IMG/VR virus record: IMGVR_UViG_3300031902_000007
Span: 1 to 62,118 of that record
Source of the DNA: a virus
Direction: 5' to 3' (one strand)
Length of the DNA: 62,118 nt
A program made the position numbers and the translations under genes. Below the pieces are notes generated by a model. That model had not been told where the DNA came from and searched no databases. It saw only the letters and a list, made by a program, of their open reading frames with translations. Positions 7,732-14,435 of this stretch are shown here, piece after piece (position 1 is the stretch's first letter; each line of letters begins with the position of its first letter).

Positions 7732-7792
7732 ATTCCGGCCCGACAAAAAGGCGGAAATTATTCCCGAAAATATTCCGGCGCGTAGCAAAGAC

Positions 7793-7826
7793 GGTGGGTT
7801 ACGGCGCGAAGGGCGCCTAACCCACC
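7793..7826. repeat. REP-like palindrome
   Basis: GGTGGGTTA (7793-7801) is complementary to TAACCCACC (7818-7826). Inside, GGCGC (7803-7807) pairs with GCGCC (7813-7817), leaving one bulged C and a GAAGG loop. Palindromes of this GGTGGGTTA..TAACCCACC(CTACG) type are, from general knowledge, dispersed in Bradyrhizobium-like chromosomes. It lies between genes and has no T-run, so it is not a simple terminator. The rest of 7732-7892 holds nothing I recognise. Confidence 0.6.
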
Positions 7827-7892
7827 CTACGGCCGCGCCTGACAAAAAAGCCCGCCGCCCGTTCCGACGGCGTGTGGGAGATGCCGGAATAG

Positions 7893-7927
7893 TTGTAGAC
7901 ACTACGCGCTGGATGTGTAGTATCTAC
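7893..7927 (+). promoter_or_regulatory. Promoter covered by two phased operators
   Basis: Two GTAG-N3-CTAC palindromes, each followed by GCG, lie at 7895-7905 and 7917-7927, exactly 22 bp apart (two helical turns). The upstream one overlaps a -35-like TTGTAG (7893-7898). The downstream one contains a -10-like TAGTAT (7918-7923). The start codon at 7931 is only three bases past the second operator with no ribosome site, which implies a leaderless message repressed by a dimeric protein bound at both sites. Confidence 0.6.
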
Positions 7928-7930
7928 GCG

Positions 7931-8410
7931 ATGAGCAAGACAGACCAGTTACGCGCGATGCGAGAGGCGAGGTTCGGCCGCAAGCCGAACGCGTTCGAGG
8001 ATGCAACGCGCGGACGTGACCCGGTCAACACAGGAGGCAGCCATGAATCCGAAGTAGCAAATCCTGCGTCTCACATTGTGCATGAGCCATTGAAGGTTGA
8101 ATCAGGCCGCAAGCGGAGATCGGCACCCGCCCCCCAAAGGCCCGGCGGGGAAATGCCCGGGCCAACCAATCCCGTAGCGAAAGAACCAGAGGCAAGCGGC
8201 CATAATCGTCGGGACGAAGCTTCGAGCCCCCGACACCGCGGTTCGAGTAGGCTAAGCGCCGGGCGGACGGCGCAGGACGCGGCCCCATCTTCGGATGGCG
8301 GTCGCGTCGCTATTCATGACTGCCCCGTGTGCGCCGCGCGCCGGATGGCTAGGGCTGCAGCACAGTTGAAGTGGCGCAAGGGCCGCCAAGCCGAGAAGCG
8401 GAGCAAGTGA
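7931..8410 (+). CDS. Regulatory-type protein with C-terminal zinc knuckle, probably leaderless
   Basis: The ATG at 7931 gives 159 residues. The N terminus MSKTDQLRAMREARFGR is basic and helical, the middle is low-complexity and probably disordered, and the C terminus has CPVCAARR followed by a basic helix. The gene is directly under the paired operators, so it may be autoregulated. Its last 21 bases (8390-8410) are repeated exactly at the end of the next gene. Confidence 0.65.
   Translation: MSKTDQLRAMREARFGRKPNAFEDATRGRDPVNTGGSHESEVANPASHIVHEPLKVESGRKRRSAPAPQRPGGEMPGPTNPVAKEPEASGHNRRDEASSPRHRGSSRLSAGRTAQDAAPSSDGGRVAIHDCPVCAARRMARAAAQLKWRKGRQAEKRSK
8390..8410 (+). repeat. 21-bp direct repeat, copy 1 (pair at 9111-9131)
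   Basis: This stretch encodes AEKRSK plus the stop and is identical, base for base, to 9111-9131 at the end of the following gene. The repeats bracket the Ala/Tyr-rich gene. Confidence 0.9.
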
Positions 8411-8456
8411 CGAGTTTACGGTGCGCCTCGGCCGATCCCAGGGGCGGAGAAAGACA

Positions 8457-9131
8457 ATGATCAACCACCCGAACCGGAGCAAGAAGACGACCGAGCCCGT
8501 GCTGACGATGACGTTAGGCGATATCCGCAGCAAGAGCCCGTGCCGGGAAGGATGGCTGAAGCTGATTCGCGCGGTCGGCGATGACCCCAAGACCGTCGTT
8601 TCGCTCGGCGACGTTGCGACGTCGAATGATGCGGCCGACGCTGCGTGGTGCTTCCGCTGTCTGGACTGGACCGATATCGCGGTGCGCCGCGCGGTGATCT
8701 CGGCTGCGGTTCTGCCGGCGGTCAAACGAGCTTCGCAGAACACGAAAGACGCTCGTGTGTTTGAGGCGATCAACATCATTGAGAAATGGTGTGCAGGTGA
8801 TGATACGGCCGATCTCAAAAATGCCAGCAAGATCGCCTACGCCGCCTACGCCGCCGCCTACGCCGCCGCCTACGCCGCCGCCGCCTCCGCCTACGCCGCC
8901 GCCGCCGCCGCCTCCGCCGCCGACGCCGCCTCCGCCGCCTCCGCCGCCGCCGCCGCCTACGCCTACGCCGCCGACGCCGCCTACGCCGCCGCCGCCGCCT
9001 CCGCCTACGCCGCCGCCGCCGCCGCCGCCGCCGCCTACGCCGACGCTCGCAAAGCAGAACGCGAGCAGCAGCGTCAGGACATCATCGCGGCGTTTCCGCC
9101 GATCGCGCTGGCCGAGAAGCGGAGCAAGTGA
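8457..9131 (+). CDS. Ala/Tyr-rich low-complexity protein
   Basis: The ATG at 8457 has a ggcggag ribosome site and is preferred to the GTG at 8421. The first ~120 residues are globular (EGWLKLIRAVGDDPKTVVSLGDVATSNDAADAAWCFRCLDW..). About 70 residues of A/Y/S repeats follow, then a charged end. The shape resembles helical-repeat proteins with AYAAY runs seen in phages and in immunity-like families, but no function is known. The gene lies between two 21-bp repeats, suggesting cassette insertion. Confidence 0.7.
   Translation: MINHPNRSKKTTEPVLTMTLGDIRSKSPCREGWLKLIRAVGDDPKTVVSLGDVATSNDAADAAWCFRCLDWTDIAVRRAVISAAVLPAVKRASQNTKDARVFEAINIIEKWCAGDDTADLKNASKIAYAAYAAAYAAAYAAAASAYAAAAAASAADAASAASAAAAAYAYAADAAYAAAAASAYAAAAAAAAAYADARKAEREQQRQDIIAAFPPIALAEKRSK
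8835..9046 (+). repeat. GCC/TAC/TCC trinucleotide low-complexity tract
   Basis: About 210 bases consist almost only of GCC, TAC, TCC and GAC codons, read as Ala, Tyr, Ser and Asp. The reverse frames are open only because of this composition. Such tracts expand and contract by slippage, so length may vary between isolates or assemblies. Confidence 0.9.
9111..9131 (+). repeat. 21-bp direct repeat, copy 2 (pair at 8390-8410)
   Basis: A perfect copy of the end of the gene that stops at 8410. It again encodes AEKRSK and stop, here closing the Ala/Tyr-rich gene. Confidence 0.9.
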
Positions 9132-9194
9132 TGGACGCGCGCCGAGCCTCGTGCTGTGGGCCGTGATCGGCGTTATCGTGTGGAGGCATTTGCC

Positions 9195-9302
9195 ATGGTG
9201 AACGGAATCGGAATTGCTCTCGGCCTCGTCGGCGCGGCGGTGCTGCTCTATTGGGGCCCGATCGTCTACTACCTGGCTCAACTGAGGAGGCACGACCCAT
9301 GA
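9195..9302 (+). CDS. Small single-span membrane protein
   Basis: A 35-residue ORF (MVNGIGIALGLVGAAVLLYW..) with one hydrophobic helix and a basic RRHDP tail, so N-out/C-in is likely. It ends in an ATGA overlap with the next gene. Such mini-membrane proteins are common in phage accessory operons; the role is unknown. Confidence 0.6.
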   Translation: MVNGIGIALGLVGAAVLLYWGPIVYYLAQLRRHDP

Positions 9303-9691
9303 GTGTCAAGGACTGGCTACCGACAGCCGATCGCGTCCGATGGGATGGCACGGGCAATGGCAACGGCGCGCGGGAGGCCCTGACCGAGATCGAGACACTG
9401 GACCATCCCGGTTCGATCTGCTGGGCCGACTGGCTGCTGCTCGAGCTGGCAGCGCGCGGGTTCAAGGTTGTGCCGATGACGATCCTGCTGTGCATCCTGC
9501 TCCTAGCCCCGTCGATCGCCAGCGCGAGAACGTGCTACATTCTCCGTCCCACCGACTATGACTGCAAGAACGCCCGACACGTTTTGATGCTTCCCACGAT
9601 CGCAGGAAGGCATATCCACAATGACCGCAGCCGCACGCAAATTCGACGCTCTCCTGCTGTCCCGCTTCCACGGCGCGACCCTCGCCGTTAG
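9299..9691 (+). CDS. Phage protein with internal secretion-signal-like segment
   Basis: A 130-residue frame. Residues 1-58 (VKDWLPTADRVRWDGTGNG.., ALTEIETLDHPGSICWADWLL) resemble a free-standing phage protein. From the in-frame ATG at 9477 the sequence becomes a classical signal peptide (MTILLCILLLAPSIASA) followed by a Cys-containing domain. The frame may be a fusion, or two products may arise from one frame by internal initiation. Its 3' end overlaps the next gene by 71 bases. Confidence 0.5.
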   Translation: MSVKDWLPTADRVRWDGTGNGNGAREALTEIETLDHPGSICWADWLLLELAARGFKVVPMTILLCILLLAPSIASARTCYILRPTDYDCKNARHVLMLPTIAGRHIHNDRSRTQIRRSPAVPLPRRDPRR

Positions 9692-9827
9692 GGCCTGCTG
9701 CGAGTATGTGCGGCTGTTCACGGTCGAGGGCGGGGACGGCCAGCCCGCGGTTGAGGCGTTCTGCTGCGCGCGGCGTCACCCGAGCGTGCTGATCAGGGAC
9801 GGCAAGGTGATAGGGACCAGCGCATGA
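9621..9827 (+). CDS. Small phage protein of unknown function
   Basis: A 68-residue protein (MTAAARKFDALLLSRFHGATLAVRACCEYVRLF..) with two CC pairs. It starts inside the previous gene and ends with an ATGA overlap. Function is not recognised. Confidence 0.55.
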   Translation: MTAAARKFDALLLSRFHGATLAVRACCEYVRLFTVEGGDGQPAVEAFCCARRHPSVLIRDGKVIGTSA

Positions 9828-10126
9828 CAGACTTCAATTCGATCGAACCATTCCCGGTGATGACGCCATATGGCCCGGCGACGTGCATCGGGCTGTATCC
9901 GAACGACGACTGCGAGTGGGCAACGTTCAACGAAAAGACGCAGGAGATGTGGTGGTGGTCGAACGTCAATCTGCGGCGGCGTTGCAATGCCACCAACGGC
10001 CGCAAGCTCTATTCGCCATTCACGATGCTGAACAAGGTGCACCTGACACACATCAAGCGATACATCGAGAACGGCTGGCTGCCGGCGGATTACGATCCGC
10101 TGAAGCCGGAGACGTGGCCTTTGTAG
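9824..10126 (+). CDS. Trp-rich phage protein of unknown function
   Basis: A 100-residue protein starting MTDFNSIEPFPVMTPYGPATCIGLYPND. The EMWWWSNVNLRRRCNATNGR block points to a compact beta-rich fold. The bases around its start (ACCAGCGCATGA) are repeated at the start of the next gene, so the gene may be a cassette. Confidence 0.6.
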   Translation: MTDFNSIEPFPVMTPYGPATCIGLYPNDDCEWATFNEKTQEMWWWSNVNLRRRCNATNGRKLYSPFTMLNKVHLTHIKRYIENGWLPADYDPLKPETWPL

Positions 10127-10136
10127 GAACCAGCGC

Positions 10137-10505
10137 ATGATCTTCTGGCTCGACCACCGCATCTTTGGCAACGGCTACGGGCTCAAGTCGCCGTATTTCG
10201 ACGACCGGTTTTACTGGCTCAACGGCCGGGTTTACACGTGGATCGGCGGGTTCGGCGCTCAGTTCCAGAGCATCCAGTGGCGTCACCCGCGTGCCGGCGA
10301 GGAGCGCACCATCCTGGGGCGCAAGTTCCGGCCGTTGCACAGCGAGCGGCAGTGGTTGTGGCTTTGGCACGACAAGATATTCTCCATCCCTCTGCCGATC
10401 GGCCGCGTCAGGGTTTCGTGGTCCTGCAGCCTGCCCGGTGATGTCCACAAGGCTGGCGCCGACCTGCGGGAGTTGCAGAGCAGGCTGCTCGATAGGACGA
10501 TGTGA
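10137..10505 (+). CDS. Aromatic-rich phage protein of unknown function
   Basis: A 122-residue protein (MIFWLDHRIFGNGYGLKSPYFDDRFYWLNGRVYTWIGG..) rich in Trp, Phe and Tyr with alternating polar residues, probably a beta-sheet protein rather than a membrane protein. No family is recognised. The start lies in a repeated ACCAGCGCATGA boundary. Confidence 0.6.
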   Translation: MIFWLDHRIFGNGYGLKSPYFDDRFYWLNGRVYTWIGGFGAQFQSIQWRHPRAGEERTILGRKFRPLHSERQWLWLWHDKIFSIPLPIGRVRVSWSCSLPGDVHKAGADLRELQSRLLDRTM

Positions 10506-10534
10506 CCGATAACGGCAAGTAAGCGAGGCGAGAT

Positions 10535-10771
10535 ATGGACGCGCAAGACATTCTCAATGTGGTTCACGATAAACAGCGCAAGGCGCTCAAGGCGATGATC
10601 CGCATCTATGGCGGGGACGTCGATGCAATCCTGAATGCCCTCCATGAGATGGCCGCGAGGATCGCTATCGCGACGGGCGTCGAGCCGGAATCATTCGCTG
10701 CTGGCGTCAAGCATCATTGGGGACATATCGCAGATGTCATCAATGCCGAGATCAAGTCGAAGCAGCATTAA
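10535..10771 (+). CDS. Small helical phage protein
   Basis: A 78-residue all-helical protein (MDAQDILNVVHDKQRKALKAMIRIYGGDVDAILNALHEM..). The ATG is preceded by aggcgag. Function unknown. Confidence 0.6.
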   Translation: MDAQDILNVVHDKQRKALKAMIRIYGGDVDAILNALHEMAARIAIATGVEPESFAAGVKHHWGHIADVINAEIKSKQH

Positions 10772-10825
10772 CGCGTCGAAAGCAAACCCGCGCGCCGCGG
10801 CTCGGCGCAACTCAAGGAGAATGAG

Positions 10826-11092
10826 ATGATCAGACCCAGCATCGGCCGCATCATGTGGTACTGGCCCGAGAAGGATGTACGAGGTGACCAGCCGTGGCCG
10901 GCGATCGTCGCCTACGTCCACAGCGACAACATGGTGAACATCAGTGTGTGGAACAGCCACGGACATGCCCAGAACGGCCGCACCTCGGTGCCTGTCGTGC
11001 AGGACGGCAGCCCCTACACCGCCGGCGACTCGCCCTATGTCGAGTGGATGCCGTATCAGGTCGGGCAGGCCAAGAAGCACGAGGAGAAGTGA
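10826..11092 (+). CDS. Conserved small phage protein of unknown function
   Basis: An 88-residue protein of a type often seen in proteobacterial phages: IGRIMWYWP.., QPWPAIVAYVHSDNMVNISVWN, SVPVVQDG, YVEWMPYQVGQA. A small beta-barrel is likely. Start supported by a ggagaatgag ribosome site. No biochemical role is known to me. Confidence 0.7.
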   Translation: MIRPSIGRIMWYWPEKDVRGDQPWPAIVAYVHSDNMVNISVWNSHGHAQNGRTSVPVVQDGSPYTAGDSPYVEWMPYQVGQAKKHEEK

Positions 11093-11093
11093 G

Positions 11094-11273
11094 ATGTGGG
11101 GGTATCGCTGGAATAAATGGCAGGAGAAGTTCTGGATGGCGCTGGCCTGGGCCGTTCCGCGCAAGCTGGCCTATTGGTGCACAATCCGCGTTGGCGCGCA
11201 CGCGACCCAAGGCCAATACGGCAATCAGATTGTGCCCGACCTCGCATTCATGGACGCGCTCAAGCGCTGGTGA
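11094..11273 (+). CDS. Small phage protein of unknown function
   Basis: A 59-residue protein (MWGYRWNKWQEKFWMALAWAVPRKLAYWCTIRVGAHATQG..). One amphipathic to weakly hydrophobic helix at about 12-30 suggests membrane-surface association. Last gene of the left + strand block. Confidence 0.55.
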   Translation: MWGYRWNKWQEKFWMALAWAVPRKLAYWCTIRVGAHATQGQYGNQIVPDLAFMDALKRW

Positions 11274-11311
11274 ATGGCCGACCCCAACACCATAGCGTCC
11301 AACAACATACG

Positions 11312-11338
11312 ACGGTGGCGGGAATCCCCCGCCACCGT
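11312..11338. terminator. Strong hairpin between convergent genes
   Basis: ACGGTGGCGGG (11312-11322) pairs perfectly with CCCGCCACCGT (11328-11338) around AATCC, an 11-bp GC-rich stem. It lies between the + strand gene ending at 11273 and the - strand gene ending at 11338. There is no long T-run on either side, so it may be a two-way terminator of modest strength or a message-end stabiliser. Confidence 0.55.
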
Positions 11339-11934
11339 TACTCGGAAGGCACATCCTCGCTCTTGGCATGGTCGATATACCGAGCCGGCCTCCCGGCCTC
11401 GTCAAGGTCTTGGAGCAAAACGCCAAGAATGCTCAACGGCGAACTGTCCGATCCTGGATTTGTCATGATGGCCGAAAGCCGCGGGTGAATGTAGGGAGCG
11501 ACCTTATAGGCGATATCGACTGCGGTGGTGAGGTTGGCCCTGACCCGGTCCTCGGCGACCGTCGCGGCCTTGAGGAAGGGTTCCTTCTCCTCGTCCGATG
11601 CGGCCGAGCCCGCCAACTCCAAATTTGCCTGCATGATCTCGACATCCTCAATCGCGGCCTCCTCGAAGAACGACATTGCCGCCAACATGACCTCTTTGGG
11701 CATCCTGAGACGTTTTCCGGTCACGATGAAATATCGTTCCATCTGGATTTGCTTGACCTCCGGCTGCATGCGGGAGTTCATGATTCGCATGACCTCCTGG
11801 CCGATCACGACCTTGGGCTTGTCCTTGGATCCCTTTCGGCTCTTATGCACCGCAGGGTCAATGAGGTGAGCATTTGAGGCAAACCGCTTGCCCTTGGCGC
11901 CTCCGCGGTGTTCCCCCTTCTTGCTTCCTGGCAT
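11338..11934 (-). CDS. Phage protein of unknown function
   Basis: A 198-residue protein with a basic Gly/Lys start (MPGSKKGEHRGGAKGKRFAS) and a helical body including FFEEAAIEDVEIMQANLELAG and AYKVAPYIHPRLSAIMTN. The N terminus has the look of proteins that touch nucleic acid. As no small terminase is recognised near the large one, this - strand block is one place it could hide, but no HTH supports that. Confidence 0.6.
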   Translation of the reverse strand: MPGSKKGEHRGGAKGKRFASNAHLIDPAVHKSRKGSKDKPKVVIGQEVMRIMNSRMQPEVKQIQMERYFIVTGKRLRMPKEVMLAAMSFFEEAAIEDVEIMQANLELAGSAASDEEKEPFLKAATVAEDRVRANLTTAVDIAYKVAPYIHPRLSAIMTNPGSDSSPLSILGVLLQDLDEAGRPARYIDHAKSEDVPSE

Positions 11935-12188
11935 CAGTCGCCCCGCTTGCGCGCATTGTCCTGCGCTCCGACCACTCGCGATCGGTAGTCCTCAAGGTTC
12001 CGCTGGATGAGTTCGAACAGCTTAAGGATTGGGGTATCGGGCGGCATGCCGACGTCGACGCGACCGGTCAGGATGCCAAAGCAGGACATAAACCCGCCGA
12101 CGAATGAGACGTCATCGGTCTGCACGCCCCGCTTACGCTGGTGCCGCTCATACGTCTCCAAGGATCGGTCAATCAGATTTTCGGCCAT
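11934..12188 (-). CDS. Small phage protein of unknown function
   Basis: An 84-residue protein (MAENLIDRSLETYERHQRKRGVQTDDVSFVGGFMSCFGIL..). It begins inside the preceding HTH gene and abuts the next one (TGATG-type junction), so the four - strand genes are one operon. No family is recognised. Confidence 0.6.
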   Translation of the reverse strand: MAENLIDRSLETYERHQRKRGVQTDDVSFVGGFMSCFGILTGRVDVGMPPDTPILKLFELIQRNLEDYRSRVVGAQDNARKRGD

Positions 12189-12384
12189 CTTGGCTCCTTT
12201 TCGGTGCAGATCGCCTCTTAGGGCGGATATGGGTTATTAGCCGGGTAGAAATGCCAAAATGTTGAGCAATCTTCGATCTCAACCCAGCGGGGTAGTATCG
12301 AGCCCCTTCCTGCTGCCGAACACGCTCGGCCAACCGGTAGATTTCTCGTATCTCTTTGACCTGCTCGGGCGATAGTTTGGTCAT
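12169..12384 (-). CDS. HTH DNA-binding protein
   Basis: A 71-residue basic protein: LSPEQVKEIREIYRLAERVRQ then RSKIAQHFGISTRLITHI, a helix-turn-helix of the resolvase/Hin type. It may act as a regulator or terminase-like DNA recogniser. It overlaps both neighbours (ATGA at its start). Confidence 0.65.
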   Translation of the reverse strand: MTKLSPEQVKEIREIYRLAERVRQQEGARYYPAGLRSKIAQHFGISTRLITHIRPKRRSAPKRSQDGRKSD

Positions 12385-13001
12385 GCGGTCACCTGGGGCT
12401 GTGTGGCCGTCTTGGCCAGTCTCGCCATCCTCGCGTCCTCCTCATCGGTGAGGGCCTGCAGGACATCCTCAGAGGCCTTGCGGACGATCGCGGCCACCGA
12501 TGGCTTGCGTTTGGTCAGGAGTTCCAGCGGTTCCGCGTTGAGCCGGCGCCATTGGGCGGCCTGTGAGACAGTTTGCGACGTTTTGAGACAGTCGATGTAT
12601 TTCTCGGCCCATGTCTCGCAACTCTCGCCCTTGCCCGGGATGGTGCGGGGCTGCGGGCCCGGATCGGTCGGGCCCGGATCGCGCGGGGGCGGTTCGCTGA
12701 AGCGGGGCGGCGGATCGCCGTCGCGGGCCTCCTCGATATCGACCTCGGTAGTGTCTACCGGCTCGCGTGGTATGGCACGGGCCAGCTGCGGCCGGCTGGC
12801 GTCGGCGCATGTCTTGCAGTAGGACAGGACACGGATCACGGCGTCCGACGTGGGGGCGTCGGGAAGCACGGCCTCGACGAGCACCTTCCATTGCAGCGCA
12901 TCAATTCCGAACCTATCATAAATCCCGGCCGGGTATGGCAGCCGCGCCGCGTCTCCGGATAGAGGTTTTGGCTTGTTCTTCGAACCGAGGGGCCTTGTCA
13001 T
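12381..13001 (-). CDS. Phage protein of unknown function
   Basis: I chose the ATG at 13001 (MTRPLGSKNKPKPLSG..), since the upstream extension runs through the opposite gene. The 206 residues have a basic start, a Cys pair (YCKTCADAS), a Pro-rich middle (RFSEPPPRDPGPTDPGPQPR) and a helical end. MTRPLGSKNKP is a start often seen in nucleic-acid-binding phage proteins. It fires divergently from the packaging operon with a 46-base gap. Confidence 0.6.
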   Translation of the reverse strand: MTRPLGSKNKPKPLSGDAARLPYPAGIYDRFGIDALQWKVLVEAVLPDAPTSDAVIRVLSYCKTCADASRPQLARAIPREPVDTTEVDIEEARDGDPPPRFSEPPPRDPGPTDPGPQPRTIPGKGESCETWAEKYIDCLKTSQTVSQAAQWRRLNAEPLELLTKRKPSVAAIVRKASEDVLQALTDEEDARMARLAKTATQPQVTA

Positions 13002-13047
13002 TCTCTCTACCTTGGCTAAGATACGATAGAAATAAGGGAAACTATTG

Positions 13048-13395
13048 ATGAAAAGCAAGACCAAACCGGAACCAACACTTCGCGAGAAAGCCGCAGCGCT
13101 CGCCGTGATGGCCAGCGAAGTGCTTCTGATGGTGCTGGAGGATCCGGTGGCGGCTGCTGCGCCTGCGGCCAAGCCCAAGGTTACGGTGCCCAAGCCCGCC
13201 GCCAAGCCCAAGGGTCGCCCTCCGATGACCGAGGATCAACGCGCCGCGGCGAAGGCAGCGCGAGAGGTGGTCGCCGCGCCGCCGGTCAAGCCCCAGCCGA
13301 TCACCCGCGCCAGCCTCGCCGCTCAGAACGCCGCGCCTGCTGCGATCGGCCGAGAGGCGGTTGAGCCCGCGTCCTACTTCACCAAGGCCAATTGA
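13048..13395 (+). CDS. Ala/Pro/Lys-rich protein, first gene of the packaging block
   Basis: The ATG at 13048 follows ataaggga. The 115 residues are strongly Ala/Pro/Lys-rich (AAPAAKPKVTVPKPAAKPKGRPPMTEDQRAAAK), which suggests a disordered DNA-binding protein with an AT-hook-like KPKGRPP. The stop overlaps the next ATG. Confidence 0.6.
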   Translation: MKSKTKPEPTLREKAAALAVMASEVLLMVLEDPVAAAAPAAKPKVTVPKPAAKPKGRPPMTEDQRAAAKAAREVVAAPPVKPQPITRASLAAQNAAPAAIGREAVEPASYFTKAN

Positions 13396-13656
13396 TGGGC
13401 ACCGTCCTTCCCAATCAACGATGTTGCCGCGCGCGAGATCAAGACACGAGATCCAAATCTTGATGTTATTGCTGAGCTGGAAAAGTTGCTGGATATGGCC
13501 AAGAGCGGGGAAATCGTCGGGTTTGCTCATGCTGCTGTCTACCAAGGCGACCTGACCTGCTATGGTCGATCCGGCCGCAATACGCGCGGAATGATCGGTG
13601 CTCTCGTTCTGCTGCAGGGCGAAATCGTGAAATGCGAACTATCGGAGACCGTCTGA
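13395..13656 (+). pseudogene. Small phage gene with an apparent one-base frameshift
   Basis: From 13408 to a TGA at 13654-13656 the frame reads FPINDVAAREIKTRDPNLDV.., LEKLLDMAKSGEIVGFAHAAVYQGD.., a pattern I associate with small conserved phage proteins. The only ATG in place, at 13395 and coupled to the preceding stop, is in another phase; skipping C13407 joins them (MGTV-FPINDV..). It could be an assembly or sequencing error, a real lesion, or initiation from an internal codon. Confidence 0.5.
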
Positions 13657-13823
13657 TGCCCAGCAAGACGCCCAAGCAGCGCCGTTTTATGGCCGCAGCA
13701 GCGCACAACCCATCCTTCGCGCGCAAGGCTGGGATCCCCGTCAAGGTCGCGAAAGAGTTCCACAACTCCGATCGCGGCAAGTATGGTGCTCTGACGAAGT
13801 CCGGGAAGAAGAAGGATCGGTAA
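13656..13823 (+). CDS. Small basic phage protein
   Basis: A 55-residue protein (MPSKTPKQRRFMAAAAHNPSFARKAGIPVKVAKEFHNSDRGK..) coupled by TGATG to the previous frame. The S-K-x-Q-x-RFM-x-A start is common in small phage proteins found close to packaging genes. The role is unknown. Confidence 0.7.
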   Translation: MPSKTPKQRRFMAAAAHNPSFARKAGIPVKVAKEFHNSDRGKYGALTKSGKKKDR

Positions 13824-14180
13824 ATGGCAAACGTTCGGATCATCGCCTACAGCGGCATCGTCCAGATTGAGCAGCGGTTGCTGAAGTTCGCCAACGCCGA
13901 CTCTGTGTTCATGAGACAAGAGCCTTACCAATGGTCTCAGAAGCTCACGCTCAACGGCGCAACGCCAGTAGCGAGCACGGTCCAGCCGAACGACACGGCG
14001 ACCATGGTCGTTATCGAGGTCGATGACGGCTCCGCGATCCGGTACGAGATCAACCCGAATGGCCCGCTGGCGACGGGCGCCCGGTCGGCCTCGACGCTAT
14101 CGCCACGCCTTGCCGGCGAGAACGTCTTCCAATGGTTCACCGGGGCCACGATCAGCGTCGTTGACGCATCGGCTGTTTGA
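13824..14180 (+). CDS. Phage protein of unknown function, beta-rich
   Basis: A 118-residue protein with alternating beta patterns (ATMVVIEVDDGSAIRYEINPNGP) and ENVFQWFTGATISVVDAS at the end. Probably virion-associated or a structural accessory given its position before the terminase, but no direct evidence. Confidence 0.65.
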   Translation: MANVRIIAYSGIVQIEQRLLKFANADSVFMRQEPYQWSQKLTLNGATPVASTVQPNDTATMVVIEVDDGSAIRYEINPNGPLATGARSASTLSPRLAGENVFQWFTGATISVVDASAV

Positions 14181-14213
14181 ATGGCGTAGATTATCAAGGA
14201 TTACCTGCCGTGG

Positions 14214-14435
14214 TTGCTCTCAGCCATTACGATTTGGATGACGCTACTCGCGGGCAACAAGCACCCGAAAGCATGGCTGATCGGTCTCGGCAATCAGGCC
14301 TTATGGCTGATCTGGATTGCGTGTGCTGGTGCATGGGGCTTGCTCCCGATGAACGCTGCCCTGTGGATTGTCTACGCAAGAAACCATTGGAAGTGGAATG
14401 GCCATGAGCGTGCAGGAACTTCGTCTGGAAGATAG
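14214..14435 (+). CDS. Small membrane protein with an in-frame TAG after its likely start
   Basis: The frame encodes two or three hydrophobic spans (WLLSAITIWMTLLAGN, WLIGLGNQALWLIWIACAG, GLLPMNAALWIVYARN). The natural start appears to be the ATG at 14181, directly after the previous stop, but its third codon (14187-14189) is TAG, after which IIKDYLPWLL.. continues. I list the TTG at 14214 as the fallback start. The protein resembles small conserved phage membrane proteins; function unknown. Confidence 0.55.
   Translation: MLSAITIWMTLLAGNKHPKAWLIGLGNQALWLIWIACAGAWGLLPMNAALWIVYARNHWKWNGHERAGTSSGR

Noticed and set aside
8514-9293. Long reverse frame rich in Gly/Val across the GCC tract
   Set aside because: It exists only because GCC/TAC/TCC triplets read as GGC/GTA/GGA on the other strand; there is no start context, and the forward gene has normal ends.
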